The position numbers and the translations under genes are program-made. From NCBI GenBank assembly GCA_029974015.1, contig JARKUF010000002.1, positions 62,001 to 126,000 on the forward strand: a stretch of DNA of 64,000 nt, written 5' to 3'. Under the pieces are notes generated by a model, which saw nothing but the letters and a program-made list of their open reading frames with translations, made no database searches and was not told where the DNA came from. The stretch comes from Spirochaetota bacterium. GTDB taxonomy: Bacteria; Spirochaetota; UBA4802; JAGODF01. This document shows, one piece after another, positions 9,254 to 17,359 of this stretch. The stretch's first letter is position 1. Each line of letters opens with the position of its first letter.

Positions 9254-10477
9254 ATGAGGAAAGGGGTATTGGTGGCGGTCCGGGCCTCGAGATTCACGAG
9301 GACCCTGGCGGTGGCAGTTCTGCTTTTCACTGTTGCAGTATTTGCCGGTGAGAGCGTAGAGGAGTTCTTGATTGTAGGGGCCGTAGAGGCCCTCCGAGAA
9401 GACGGCGTGACCACGGTTGTTTTTGCTGAAAAGCCGACGAGGGAGAAATACGCGATCATTGAAAGCGGAAGGGCCATTGGAGAGATCACCATTTTGGACA
9501 TGCCGGGGTTCCGCAGCGGGAAACACGGATTTTACCGGTGCATCGCCGCCTATTCCCTGGCGAACTCGGGAGATCGGGTCCTCCTTAGGACCGGGACCCC
9601 TGTGGGGTTTTCCATCGCCGGGGAGAAGGTCCGCCGCGATTTCGGCGAGAAGCCCCATCCCAGTCCTCCGCGTTTTCGGGAGAAAGCGGTCGGCGAGAAG
9701 GACCGCCGGGAAATGGTATTCGTACCGGGAGGAAAGTTCGTTTTTGGAAGCAATGCCGGGGAGAAGGACGAATATCCCGAACAGGTGGCCGAGACCGGAG
9801 ATTTTTATATCGACCGCCACGAGGTGTCAAACGGTGACTACCTGACTTATGTCAGGGAAATGACTGAAAAATATCCCGCCTCCTGGAACGGTGTAGAGAA
9901 GGACGACGATTTTCCGGTCCTTGTGACATATACCGAGGCGCAGGCCTATGCCGCGTGGGCCGGGAAAAGGCTTCCGACGGAGAAGGAGTGGGAAAAGGCG
10001 GCCCGGGGGACGGGCCTTGAGTACCGCCGCAATTCCGACGAGTCATATTCTCTTATAAGAAGGCCCTGGATGTATCCCTGGGGACCGGCATTCGATCCCT
10101 CAAAATGTAACTCCGTAGATTTCTGGAAAACCCCGGGCATCCGGGCCGATTACGCGGTAAAATACCCCATGGGCCTTTTACCGGTACGCAGTTTTGAGGG
10201 GGTTGGCGAATCGCCCTGGGGGGCGGTAAACATGGCGGGAAACGCCGTGGAATGGACATCCTCGTGGTACCGGGCATACGAAGGCAACGCTTACACCAAT
10301 CCTAAGTTCGGCACCATGTTCAGGGTGGTCCGGGGGGGTGCATGGTACAATACGCATTACCGGGTGAGGGCCACGGGCCGGGAGCCTGGAGGTATCCCGG
10401 GGCAGGGTAGCGACTATGCGGGAATACGGTGTGTGAAAGATGCTGATATCACGGACATGATTGTGGAATCGCGTTGA
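9254..10477 (+). CDS. Formylglycine-generating-enzyme-like (SUMF1/FGE) secreted protein
   Basis: 407 residues with a signal peptide (about 12-30), a 120-residue strand-rich N-terminal part of unknown type, and then an FGE-sulfatase domain from about 155: FVPGGKFVFGSN, RHEVSNGDYL, AYAAWAGKRLPTEKEWEKAARG, NMAGNAVEWTSSW, VVRGGAWYN and a terminal GIRC. In true FGE two cysteines near the C-terminus bind copper; here the region between RGGAW and the end has only the last Cys, so it is probably a non-catalytic FGE-fold protein. GGAAGG about 9 bases before the ATG supports this start. The reading frame extends upstream without a stop, but that part overlaps the phosphatase gene and is not coding. Confidence 0.8.
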   Translation: MRKGVLVAVRASRFTRTLAVAVLLFTVAVFAGESVEEFLIVGAVEALREDGVTTVVFAEKPTREKYAIIESGRAIGEITILDMPGFRSGKHGFYRCIAAYSLANSGDRVLLRTGTPVGFSIAGEKVRRDFGEKPHPSPPRFREKAVGEKDRREMVFVPGGKFVFGSNAGEKDEYPEQVAETGDFYIDRHEVSNGDYLTYVREMTEKYPASWNGVEKDDDFPVLVTYTEAQAYAAWAGKRLPTEKEWEKAARGTGLEYRRNSDESYSLIRRPWMYPWGPAFDPSKCNSVDFWKTPGIRADYAVKYPMGLLPVRSFEGVGESPWGAVNMAGNAVEWTSSWYRAYEGNAYTNPKFGTMFRVVRGGAWYNTHYRVRATGREPGGIPGQGSDYAGIRCVKDADITDMIVESR

Positions 10478-10502
10478 CACGGCGGCCCCTCTGTGGTATT
10501 GT
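10474..10502 (+). promoter_or_regulatory. Candidate sigma-70-type promoter
   Basis: TTGACA at 10474-10479 and TATTGT at 10497-10502 are separated by 17 bases. The -35 box overlaps the stop codon of the FGE-like gene. The promoter would drive the SpoIIE/TPR gene starting at 10699 through a leader of about 190 bases that contains a repeat element. No experimental support; based on spacing and match only. Confidence 0.5.
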
Positions 10503-10509
10503 CACATCA

Positions 10510-10631
10510 GGGAACCCCTAAAAAATAAATTTTTTAGAGGTTCCCGGAAATTTTTACTTCTGTCATACACAAGACCCGGGTTTTCCCGCCCGCTGAATGC
10601 TGGCGGTAAAACCTGAGTCTTTGAGGTTGCC
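10510..10631. repeat. Two-module extragenic palindromic element
   Basis: Module A is the palindrome GGGAACC...GGTTCCC at 10510-10545 with an A/T-rich centre. Module B, after a spacer containing CTGTCATACAC, is a GC-rich hairpin: GGGTTTTCCCGCCCGC paired imperfectly with GCTGGCGGTAAAACC. It is followed by GAGGTTGCC. The same order of parts is seen at 62614-62730, so this is a composite dispersed element. It fills nearly all the gap between the FGE-like gene and the SpoIIE gene. Confidence 0.8.
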
Positions 10632-10698
10632 ATCGGGTCGGGACGGACGCGTGCGCTTTTTCCTAAAAAAGCGCCTATTTATTTCCAGGGTTTAATAT

Positions 10699-12921
10699 AT
10701 GAAATTTTTCTATTATTTGGCCGGTAAAATCAGCTATACTTTCGCCCTCGCCTTTTTGACCATCTTTGGCGGTTGGATGGGAGCTGTATTCGGTTTCTAC
10801 CTTGCGACCTCCTACACCCTTATATATTATGATCTGATTACGGGCGATGTCGTCCGTTTGCTGCCCATCTGCGTCCTCATTCCGACGGTGCTCCATTACA
10901 TACAGTTCGGGGTCCTCGCGCCCCTGAAGATACCGGCCCTCCAGCGGTCACTCAGGGTGATTAACAGGAATTTCGGCGGCGAGAAGCTAAGACCTGAGAT
11001 ATCCGACGAAGAATTGAAGGAACTTTATCACGCCCTTTCCGACCTCCCTCTTATAAACTCCCTGGCCGCCGTGTGCTACGGTACACTTTGCGGCGTTCTC
11101 ATTCTTGTCTTTTTCTACATCAGCCATGTGACTGCCGGCACCTTTTCCCCGGTTCTCTTGAAGGTCCTGGCAAAAATGGGGACTATCGCCGTTGCAATTG
11201 TAGTCATCCTCTACGGCATGTCGACGTATCTCATAACCGAGATCATCACGAACCACGAGCGGGCCACATGCTTCAATGAGCTGTGGCGCCGGGGAATTAC
11301 GCAGAAGCCAAGGGTCCTTTTGAACCTTCGGGTGAAATTCACCTTCTTCGTCATCCTCCTGGTCATCGCCCTCCTGACCTTCGCCGCCCTTATTCAGAAG
11401 AGTGTTTTTTACAACGAATACGACCTTACGGATGCCATTATTTACATTGGCGTTTCGGTCCTTGCCGGAATATTCCTCATGTACTTCAACACCAGGTCCA
11501 TCCTGCAAATCCTACGGGAAATGGACCGCGTGGCCGGGGAGATTTCCACGGGGGGGGAGGCGATGTTCAGGCTCCATTCCCTGGACAACGAGTTTTCGGC
11601 CATAGAATACGCGGTTTTAGGGATGTCGAAGGAGATCACGGAGCACCGTAAAAACATGGAACACCAGGTGGAACAGCGAACCATGGAGCTCCAGAACGTC
11701 CTCGCGGACCTCAAGGAAAGGGACGATCTCATTCAGAAACAGCTAGACATGGCGGGCGTCATCCAGCGGAGCATCCTTCCTGGGCAAATCGACGAATGGC
11801 TGGAGCTGAAGTTCTCCGTGCGCTACATTGCCATGGAAAAAATCGGAGGGGACTTCTATGACGTCTATCAGCTCCGGGACAACAAATTAGGGATACTTGT
11901 CGCCGACGTGTCGGGCCACGGCATACCGGCGGCCCTGGTGACCACCATGGCGAAGATTTCTTTCGGCAACGCCTGCCTGAAGCTGGATTCCCCGCGCAGG
12001 ATATTCCAGGAAGTGAACCAGAACATTCTGGAACATGTGAAGACGCAGGATTATCTCACGGCGTTTTTCCTGGCCGTTGACGACGAATACACGGTGACAT
12101 ACGCGAACGCCAGCCACCAGAAGGCGCTTCTTCTCAAGACCGAAGAGGGAAGGGTGGAACAACTGGACACCAACGGCCTGTTTATAGGGGCCGTCGAGGA
12201 AGCCCGGGAAACCTACGAGGAAAAGTCCGTCAAGCTCAATTACGGCGACAAGATCATACTCTACACAGACGGTATCCCTGAGGCGACGAACCTCGCCCGC
12301 GAGGAGTATTCCAACGAAAGGTTCGAGGAAGTTGTGCTCAAGAACCGCCATCTTTCACTTGAAGACTTCACCAACTTCATTATCGAGGACGTTCAGAGGT
12401 TTGTGGGGAACGCCCCCGTAGAGGACGACATCACCCTGGTTGCCATGGAACTTACGCGCGACGAGGCCGTGGACGTGATTAAGGCGGCGAAGAAGCTCGC
12501 CGAGGAGCAAAAATATTACGAGGCAATCGACCAGCTTGAGAGGGGGCTGGCCGCCCACAAGGAAAACAGGAAACTTATGTACAACCTCGCCAAGTATTAT
12601 TTCAGGGTCAATAACTACGGAAAAACCGTCGAATACATCACATCGTATATCGCCCTGGACAAGAAAAACAAGTACGCATACTATATCGGCGGAGCAGCTT
12701 TCTATCAGATGATGGATTATAAAAATGCGATTGATTTTCTGGATAACTCCATTCGAATTGACCCGAATTTCGTCAACGCCCACGTAGCCCTGGCCATGGT
12801 GTTCAAAAAGAAGGGGGAAACTGCCGAAGCCCTCAGATATTTTGAACGGATTCTCTCTCTCGATCCGGACAACAAAATTGCCCGGTTTGAGGTCGGGGAA
12901 CTGAGGAAAAAGCCCAGATAG
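10699..12921 (+). CDS. Membrane SpoIIE/PP2C-type serine phosphatase with HAMP-like linker and TPR tail
   Basis: 740 residues. About six membrane segments (residues 5-260) are followed by a HAMP-like amphipathic stretch and a long coiled coil ending in LIQKQLDMAGVIQRSILPG, the usual entrance to RsbU/SpoIIE phosphatase domains. The phosphatase core has the metal aspartates in GGDFYDV (383-389) and VADVSGHGIPAALV (D403), and later YTDGIPEA and DDITLVAM. Residues about 592-735 are tetratricopeptide repeats. Such enzymes dephosphorylate STAS-domain anti-anti-sigma factors, so the membrane part likely senses a signal and the TPRs recruit a partner. A STAS protein is encoded at 53519 but is not adjacent. 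Confidence 0.92.
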   Translation: MKFFYYLAGKISYTFALAFLTIFGGWMGAVFGFYLATSYTLIYYDLITGDVVRLLPICVLIPTVLHYIQFGVLAPLKIPALQRSLRVINRNFGGEKLRPEISDEELKELYHALSDLPLINSLAAVCYGTLCGVLILVFFYISHVTAGTFSPVLLKVLAKMGTIAVAIVVILYGMSTYLITEIITNHERATCFNELWRRGITQKPRVLLNLRVKFTFFVILLVIALLTFAALIQKSVFYNEYDLTDAIIYIGVSVLAGIFLMYFNTRSILQILREMDRVAGEISTGGEAMFRLHSLDNEFSAIEYAVLGMSKEITEHRKNMEHQVEQRTMELQNVLADLKERDDLIQKQLDMAGVIQRSILPGQIDEWLELKFSVRYIAMEKIGGDFYDVYQLRDNKLGILVADVSGHGIPAALVTTMAKISFGNACLKLDSPRRIFQEVNQNILEHVKTQDYLTAFFLAVDDEYTVTYANASHQKALLLKTEEGRVEQLDTNGLFIGAVEEARETYEEKSVKLNYGDKIILYTDGIPEATNLAREEYSNERFEEVVLKNRHLSLEDFTNFIIEDVQRFVGNAPVEDDITLVAMELTRDEAVDVIKAAKKLAEEQKYYEAIDQLERGLAAHKENRKLMYNLAKYYFRVNNYGKTVEYITSYIALDKKNKYAYYIGGAAFYQMMDYKNAIDFLDNSIRIDPNFVNAHVALAMVFKKKGETAEALRYFERILSLDPDNKIARFEVGELRKKPR

Positions 12922-12971
12922 CCCTGCTGGTCTTTTGCCTGTTGCGTAACTCCTCTTCCGGACAAGACCGC

Positions 12972-13763
12972 ATGACCAAATTGCCTACATATCGACTTGC
13001 GGCCATAACCTGCCTGTTGTTTGCCACGGCGCTCCTGGCCCCGGGGCGTAATTACGTCCACGGCCAGGACACCCGGGAAATCGAATTGACGGCCCAGGAG
13101 ATGTTGGCCAGGGCGGACCGTGTGCTGAACTATCCTGACGGCATCGTGAGGGGCCGCCTCATGCACATCACCCCAGCCGGGAAGACCCACAGGGTGGATG
13201 TGACGGGATATATCGACAAGGGGGATTACCTCTTCTCCTTCAGCACCGATGACCGGGGTGAACAGCTCAAGGTGCTCTATAATTACAACGGTGAGGACAT
13301 CTGGGTGTACAATGTCCTTGCCACGCGCCTCTTTCACAAGACCGGCGTGGACAAATACGATCCCATTATCTTTACCAACTTTTCCTTCATTGATTTTTCC
13401 AATTCCGATTACCAAAGCAACTACACGGCCAGGATTACGGGGGACGCCCTCATCAAGGGCGAGGAGACATACCGGCTTTCGCTGACCCCCGTGTTTCGGG
13501 GCGGGGTCTACGGCTCACTCACCCTCTATGTGACAAAAAAAAATTATGTCCCGCGCAGAATAGACTATCACGATTCCGACAACGTAATTTTCAAGACCCT
13601 TTCCCTGGGCGAGAGCGTCAACATGGGGGACCGTCCCTTTCCGGTGCGCTACGACATGCTCGATATTCGCAAGGGGACCCTCACGGTCCTCACCTTCCAC
13701 GGTTTCGACAGGAACATGAAATTCGAAAAGAAAATCTTTATGCACCAGATGCTTGGGAAATGA
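12972..13763 (+). CDS. LolA-like outer-membrane lipoprotein-sorting protein
   Basis: 263 residues from the ATG at 12972. The signal peptide covers about residues 6-32 and ends near NYVHGQD. The mature part is a string of beta strands with LTAQEMLARADRVLNYPDG at the front, then GRLMHI, LFSFS, LKVLYNYNGEDIWVYN, YRLSLTP, LTLYVTKKNYVPRRIDYHD. This is typical of the LolA-like family (half-barrel lipid carriers, often annotated outer membrane lipoprotein-sorting protein). The ligand could be a lipoprotein or another lipid. A TTG at 12942 would add 10 residues before the signal peptide and is less likely. The stop overlaps the rsmE start. Confidence 0.75.
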   Translation: MTKLPTYRLAAITCLLFATALLAPGRNYVHGQDTREIELTAQEMLARADRVLNYPDGIVRGRLMHITPAGKTHRVDVTGYIDKGDYLFSFSTDDRGEQLKVLYNYNGEDIWVYNVLATRLFHKTGVDKYDPIIFTNFSFIDFSNSDYQSNYTARITGDALIKGEETYRLSLTPVFRGGVYGSLTLYVTKKNYVPRRIDYHDSDNVIFKTLSLGESVNMGDRPFPVRYDMLDIRKGTLTVLTFHGFDRNMKFEKKIFMHQMLGK

Positions 13764-14491
13764 CCATGCCGCAGTTTTTTGTCACTACGGAACTTGGAGG
13801 CGGCACCTGTTCTATTTCCGGGGACGATTTTACCCACCTGACCAGGGTGCGCCGCGTTGCGGTTGGAGATACCCTTGAGTTGCGGGACGCAAACGGCGAC
13901 AGTCTTACGGGCCGTATAGTTGAAATGTTTGACACTTCGATGTCCATTGTAATAATTGACCGAAGGCGTGGAGCAAAACGGTCTTTTTCCATCATACTCT
14001 GCGCCGGCATACTGAAGGGCGGGAAATTCGATTTTGTTGTCCAGAAAGCCGTGGAAATCGGCGTTTCCCGCATTATTCCGGTGATGTCATCGAGGACTGT
14101 GCCGGACATCGAGGGACGGGAATATAGGAAGGCCGAACGATGGCGGAAAATCGCCATCGAGGCGTCGAAGCAGTGCATGCGCGGAGATCTCCCGACGGTT
14201 GAAAGTCCTGTAAACTTTGCGTCTATCTTAGCAAGGGACTTCCCCGGTGCGAAACTCATCGCACATACAGGTTTCGATTGTCCGCCTATGAAATCCTTTC
14301 TCCGTGCAAACAGCTTCCGGTCCGCCGCCCTTCTAGTGGGGCCCGAGGGCGGCTTTACCGACCGTGAAGTGTCGGAAGCGTCGTCGCGGGGATGGACACC
14401 GGTGCGGCTGGGCTACACGGCGTTGCGGGCCGAAACGGCCGCCCTGGTGTTACCGGCTATCCTTGCCTATGAATGGAGTGAGTATGATTAA
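13760..14491 (+). CDS. rsmE: 16S rRNA (uracil-1498-N3)-methyltransferase RsmE
   Basis: 243 residues, the normal size. SPOUT-fold methyltransferase acting on the decoding region of the small ribosomal subunit. Typical segments are FTHLTRVRRVAVGD (N-terminal PUA-like part), LCAGILKGGKFDFVVQKAVEIGV, the region KIAIEASKQCMRG (usually EAAEQSGR), then the SAM-binding knot LLVGPEGGFTDREV and LGYTALRAETAAL. The start ATG overlaps the preceding stop (ATGA); an ATG two codons later (13766) is equally possible. The downstream ThiS-like gene starts within its last codons. Confidence 0.95.
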   Translation: MTMPQFFVTTELGGGTCSISGDDFTHLTRVRRVAVGDTLELRDANGDSLTGRIVEMFDTSMSIVIIDRRRGAKRSFSIILCAGILKGGKFDFVVQKAVEIGVSRIIPVMSSRTVPDIEGREYRKAERWRKIAIEASKQCMRGDLPTVESPVNFASILARDFPGAKLIAHTGFDCPPMKSFLRANSFRSAALLVGPEGGFTDREVSEASSRGWTPVRLGYTALRAETAALVLPAILAYEWSEYD

Positions 14492-14684
14492 AATAAAAGT
14501 CAACGGCCGGGAAATCGGTTTCTACAAACAAACCGTCATGGACCTTCTTGTCCAGTACAGGATGGAGCCGGAAAAAATCGTCTTGAAAAAAAATGGGGAG
14601 GACGTGCCTGCGGAATCGTTCCAAACCGAGACGCTCAAAGAAGGGGATGTCGTGGAAATCGACCGTTACGTAGGCATGGGATGA
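14484..14684 (+). CDS. ThiS/MoaD-type small beta-grasp protein with an altered C-terminus
   Basis: 66 residues. The beta-grasp pattern IKIKVNGREIGF ... TVMDLLVQYRMEPEKIVLKKNGEDVP ... TLKEGDVVEIDRYVGMG follows ThiS closely, including the GD turn before the last strand. Sulfur carriers end in Gly-Gly, whose last carboxylate is adenylated and thiolated; this protein ends in Gly-Met-Gly. GGAG 5 bases before the ATG supports the start, and the gene overlaps the 3' end of rsmE by 8 bases. No thiazole-synthesis genes are nearby, so its role (thiamine, another sulfur transfer, or none) is open. Confidence 0.75.
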   Translation: MIKIKVNGREIGFYKQTVMDLLVQYRMEPEKIVLKKNGEDVPAESFQTETLKEGDVVEIDRYVGMG

Positions 14685-14824
14685 TCCCGCGCCCTTGCTG
14701 ACTGGATTCTCGCCGAGTGCGTGGTTGGCCCCTGTGGGATAAGAGGACGGCCGGGGCATGTGAAAACGCCAACCTGTCGATGAGGGCCGTGCCTGTCTTC
14801 GGGGTGGGTCTCTGGAAAGCCAAG

Positions 14825-14854
14825 GGCATCTCAAACATACAGGAACGAGATGCC
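14825..14854. other. Inverted repeat in the gap before the acs locus
   Basis: GGCATCTC (14825-14832) and GAGATGCC (14847-14854) form a perfect 8-base stem with a 14-base loop. It lies in the 262-base gap between the ThiS-like gene and the coiled-coil gene at 14947. There is no T-run after it, so it is not a standard terminator. It could be a leader structure or a binding site for a regulator of the downstream operon. I see no known riboswitch core here. Confidence 0.4.
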
Positions 14855-14946
14855 ATGCCGCCATTGTGTACCTGTTGATGGAATCGTATGAATACGGGGG
14901 CGGGAAATTCACTGGAATGTAACACGAAGGCGGAAAGCGGCGATAC

Positions 14947-15210
14947 ATGGAACCCGGGAAGGAAAAGATAGAACAAATCAGGGCCGATTTGGAATCGAAA
15001 AGAAATGAATGGAGAAATATCCGGGACCTTCGACTCCGCCGCAAACGCTTCCTCGAGGCGGAAGGGTCCGACAGGGCCTCCATAAGGAAGGACAGGGAAC
15101 ATCGGGATCTGCAGAAAAAGCAGGACCGCCTCGCAAAGGTCATCAGGCACATTGAAAAAAGACTTAACAGAAAAACCGCACGCCTCACCGGGGAGGGCGC
15201 CAAAACGTAA
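14947..15210 (+). CDS. Small highly charged coiled-coil protein
   Basis: 87 residues, nearly all Arg, Lys, Glu, Asp and Gln with regular hydrophobic spacing (KIEQIRADLESKRNEWRNIRD ... LQKKQDRLAKVIRHIEKRLN), so one long coiled coil is likely. There is no membrane or signal segment. No family recognised. Its 3' end overlaps the radical SAM frame by 59 bases, which argues either for tight coupling or against one of the two starts. Its start has GGAAAGCGGCGATAC just upstream, giving a plausible ribosome site (GGAAAG). Confidence 0.5.
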   Translation: MEPGKEKIEQIRADLESKRNEWRNIRDLRLRRKRFLEAEGSDRASIRKDREHRDLQKKQDRLAKVIRHIEKRLNRKTARLTGEGAKT

Positions 15211-16486
15211 TCTTCTCCTTCCGGCCTACTGCGATTTCGACGGTTCTGTTTTCGAATATCCAGGACTGGAGCCGGCCTTCAGGTCGGGGCGCCGGTTTTA
15301 TCGGGCCGATGAAAGGGAACTCATCCCGCTTCCCTACGGCAGTGTCCTCTTTTCGCTTCCCGGGCGCATCCCCGTCTTTTGCGACGGCTCCACGGGCCGC
15401 TTTGTTCCAAAGGACGCTGGCCCCTGCGGCTCTCAGGCCTTAGGGGCTTCGGCGTTTCTAAGCTCCGCATATCTGCGCACCTACCTGCCGGCCTTCAAGA
15501 AGCTCCGTGGCGCGCCGATACTCCCTCTCTGGGCCTACACGGCCCTGGCGATATGCCGGGGCTCATTCATGGTCCCCGCCATGAGAATTGACGATGATCC
15601 CCGGTCCGATCCGGAAATCCATGAGAACGACAGGGCCTTGAAAGGGGCCATCCGGTCGATGAAGGCCGAGTATCCGGCCAACAGGCTTGTAGGACAGCTT
15701 GCGTTATGTGCAACGGAATACCGGTGTCTCTGCGCGAGAAACTTCTTTCTGGGCCGCTACGAGGCGCCCGTGCCGACCACTCCCCACTGCAATGCCCGCT
15801 GTCTGGGCTGCCTCTCCTATCAGGAAGGGGCAGGTTTCCGCGGCTCCCAGGAGCGCCTGAATTTCATGCCGACGCCGGAGGAGATCGCCGGGGTGGTCCT
15901 GAGGCACTTCGGGGCCGTCGATGCCGCCGTGGCGAGCTTCGGCCAGGGTTGCGAGGGCGAGCCCCTTCTCCGAGGAAAGGACCTTGCATCGGCAATATCC
16001 CTGGTCCGCGAAAAAACCGACCGCGGCACCATCAACATCAACACAAACGGATCGCTTCCGGATATGGTGAAGCTCCTTATCAACGCAGGGCTCGACTCCA
16101 TTCGAATAAGCATCAATTCCCCAACGAGCGAATATTACGAGCGATATTATCGCATGAAGGGCTACTCCTTCGCGGACGTATGCCGCTCCATCGATATCGC
16201 CCTTGAGGCCGGGATCTTCGTTTCGATAAATCTTTTCTTCCTTCCCGGATTTACCGACATGGAATCGGAAGTGGAATCCTTAGACGGCTTTCTCGACCGA
16301 TATCCGGTCTCGATGGTACAGGCGAGAAACCTCAATATTGACCCGGATTTCTATCTGGACAATATAGGCTTTCGGGAGTCGGCGTCAATGGGCATCCGCC
16401 GCCTGGTCCAAAAATTGAAACGGGAAAGGCCGGGGATGATGATAGGATACTACAACCCACCGAAAGAAAAGTTCAGGAAACAATAG
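15152..16486 (+). CDS. Radical SAM protein with N-terminal extension, at the head of the acs locus
   Basis: 444 residues from a TTG start with AGG 7 bases upstream. The [4Fe-4S]-SAM motif CNARCLGC (Cys213, 217, 220; spacing C-x3-C-x2-C) sits in the middle. About 200 residues therefore precede the core; these contain extra cysteines just before the motif (YRCLCARNFF). After the motif come SFGQGCEGEPLL (the GxxEP-like SAM ribose region), ININTNGS and SIRISINSP, all standard radical SAM barrel parts. It is transcribed with the CooC and CODH/ACS genes 12 bases downstream, so a role in maturation of this pathway is an inference; the substrate is unknown. Confidence 0.85.
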   Translation: MKKDLTEKPHASPGRAPKRNLLLPAYCDFDGSVFEYPGLEPAFRSGRRFYRADERELIPLPYGSVLFSLPGRIPVFCDGSTGRFVPKDAGPCGSQALGASAFLSSAYLRTYLPAFKKLRGAPILPLWAYTALAICRGSFMVPAMRIDDDPRSDPEIHENDRALKGAIRSMKAEYPANRLVGQLALCATEYRCLCARNFFLGRYEAPVPTTPHCNARCLGCLSYQEGAGFRGSQERLNFMPTPEEIAGVVLRHFGAVDAAVASFGQGCEGEPLLRGKDLASAISLVREKTDRGTININTNGSLPDMVKLLINAGLDSIRISINSPTSEYYERYYRMKGYSFADVCRSIDIALEAGIFVSINLFFLPGFTDMESEVESLDGFLDRYPVSMVQARNLNIDPDFYLDNIGFRESASMGIRRLVQKLKRERPGMMIGYYNPPKEKFRKQ

Positions 16487-16498
16487 GGAGATACTGCC

Positions 16499-17284
16499 AT
16501 GAAGATAGCCATCACGGGAAAGGGCGGCGTCGGGAAAACGACGCTGTCTGCCGCCCTGGCGATGATATTCGCGGAAAGGGGTAAAACCGTCCTCGCAGTG
16601 GATGCCGACCCCGACTCGAACCTTGCATCAGCCCTGGGGATTCCCTCCGAAGCGCAGAAGTCCATAGTGACCATCGCGAAGCACAGGGAGCTCATAGAGG
16701 AACGCACAGGCGCGGGGCCCGGCGAATACGGCCGCATGTTCAAGCTCAATCCTGAGGTGGACGATATCGCCGACGCTTATTCCTTCCGGCACCGCGGTGT
16801 TTCCCTTCTGGTACTGGGAGCGGTGAAGGGCGGGGGTACCGGATGCGCCTGCCCTGAAAGCGCGCTCCTGCGCGCGCTTGTGCAGAACATGGTGCTGCGC
16901 AGGGATGACACCCTCATTATGGACATGGAGGCCGGAATAGAGCATCTGGGGAGGGCGACGGCCGGTGGGGTCGACGCCCTAATCGCAGTCGTGGAGCCCG
17001 GACAAAGGGCCGTCGGCACCCTGGAGCGCATATCGCGGATGGCGGCCGAGATAGGGGTCCACGGCGTCAGTGTGGTGCTAAATGGAGTTCGGGACGATGA
17101 TGATGTCCGCTTTCTGACGGAGCGCCTCAGCGGCTATGAGGTGATAGGGACTGTACCGTATTCGGAGCCCATCAGGTCCAACGACCGCGACGGACGCTCC
17201 GTCCTCGACGGTATTGGCCCCGAAATCCGTTCGCGCTTTGAAGCCATCGCGGACCGGGTTTCGGAAAAAATCCTTGACCGTTGA
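16499..17284 (+). CDS. CooC-type nickel-insertion ATPase, copy 1
   Basis: MinD/ParA-superfamily ATPase of 261 residues. Deviant Walker A GKGGVGKTT lies at 8-16, VDADPDSN just after (35-42). A CxC motif (Cys116-Ala-Cys118, within GTGCACPES) matches the metal-binding site that lets CooC dimers hold nickel for CODH. Walker B and the dimer region are in LIMDMEAGIEHLGR. Expected role: ATP-driven delivery of Ni to the C-cluster of CODH or the A-cluster of ACS. It is 12 bases behind the radical SAM gene, and a second CooC lies at 18452. Confidence 0.92.
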   Translation: MKIAITGKGGVGKTTLSAALAMIFAERGKTVLAVDADPDSNLASALGIPSEAQKSIVTIAKHRELIEERTGAGPGEYGRMFKLNPEVDDIADAYSFRHRGVSLLVLGAVKGGGTGCACPESALLRALVQNMVLRRDDTLIMDMEAGIEHLGRATAGGVDALIAVVEPGQRAVGTLERISRMAAEIGVHGVSVVLNGVRDDDDVRFLTERLSGYEVIGTVPYSEPIRSNDRDGRSVLDGIGPEIRSRFEAIADRVSEKILDR

Positions 17285-17359
17285 TGGGGGCGAAATATTT
17301 TGAAAAAAGACATAATGCGCTACAGTGATTAGATCGAACGCTTTCTTCAGGAGGCTTCC

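Noticed and set aside
14685-14946. Gap before the acs locus was checked for a thiamine, cobalamin or molybdenum-cofactor riboswitch.
   Set aside because: I cannot find the conserved cores of any of these; only an 8-base inverted repeat stands out. A covariance-model search would settle it.
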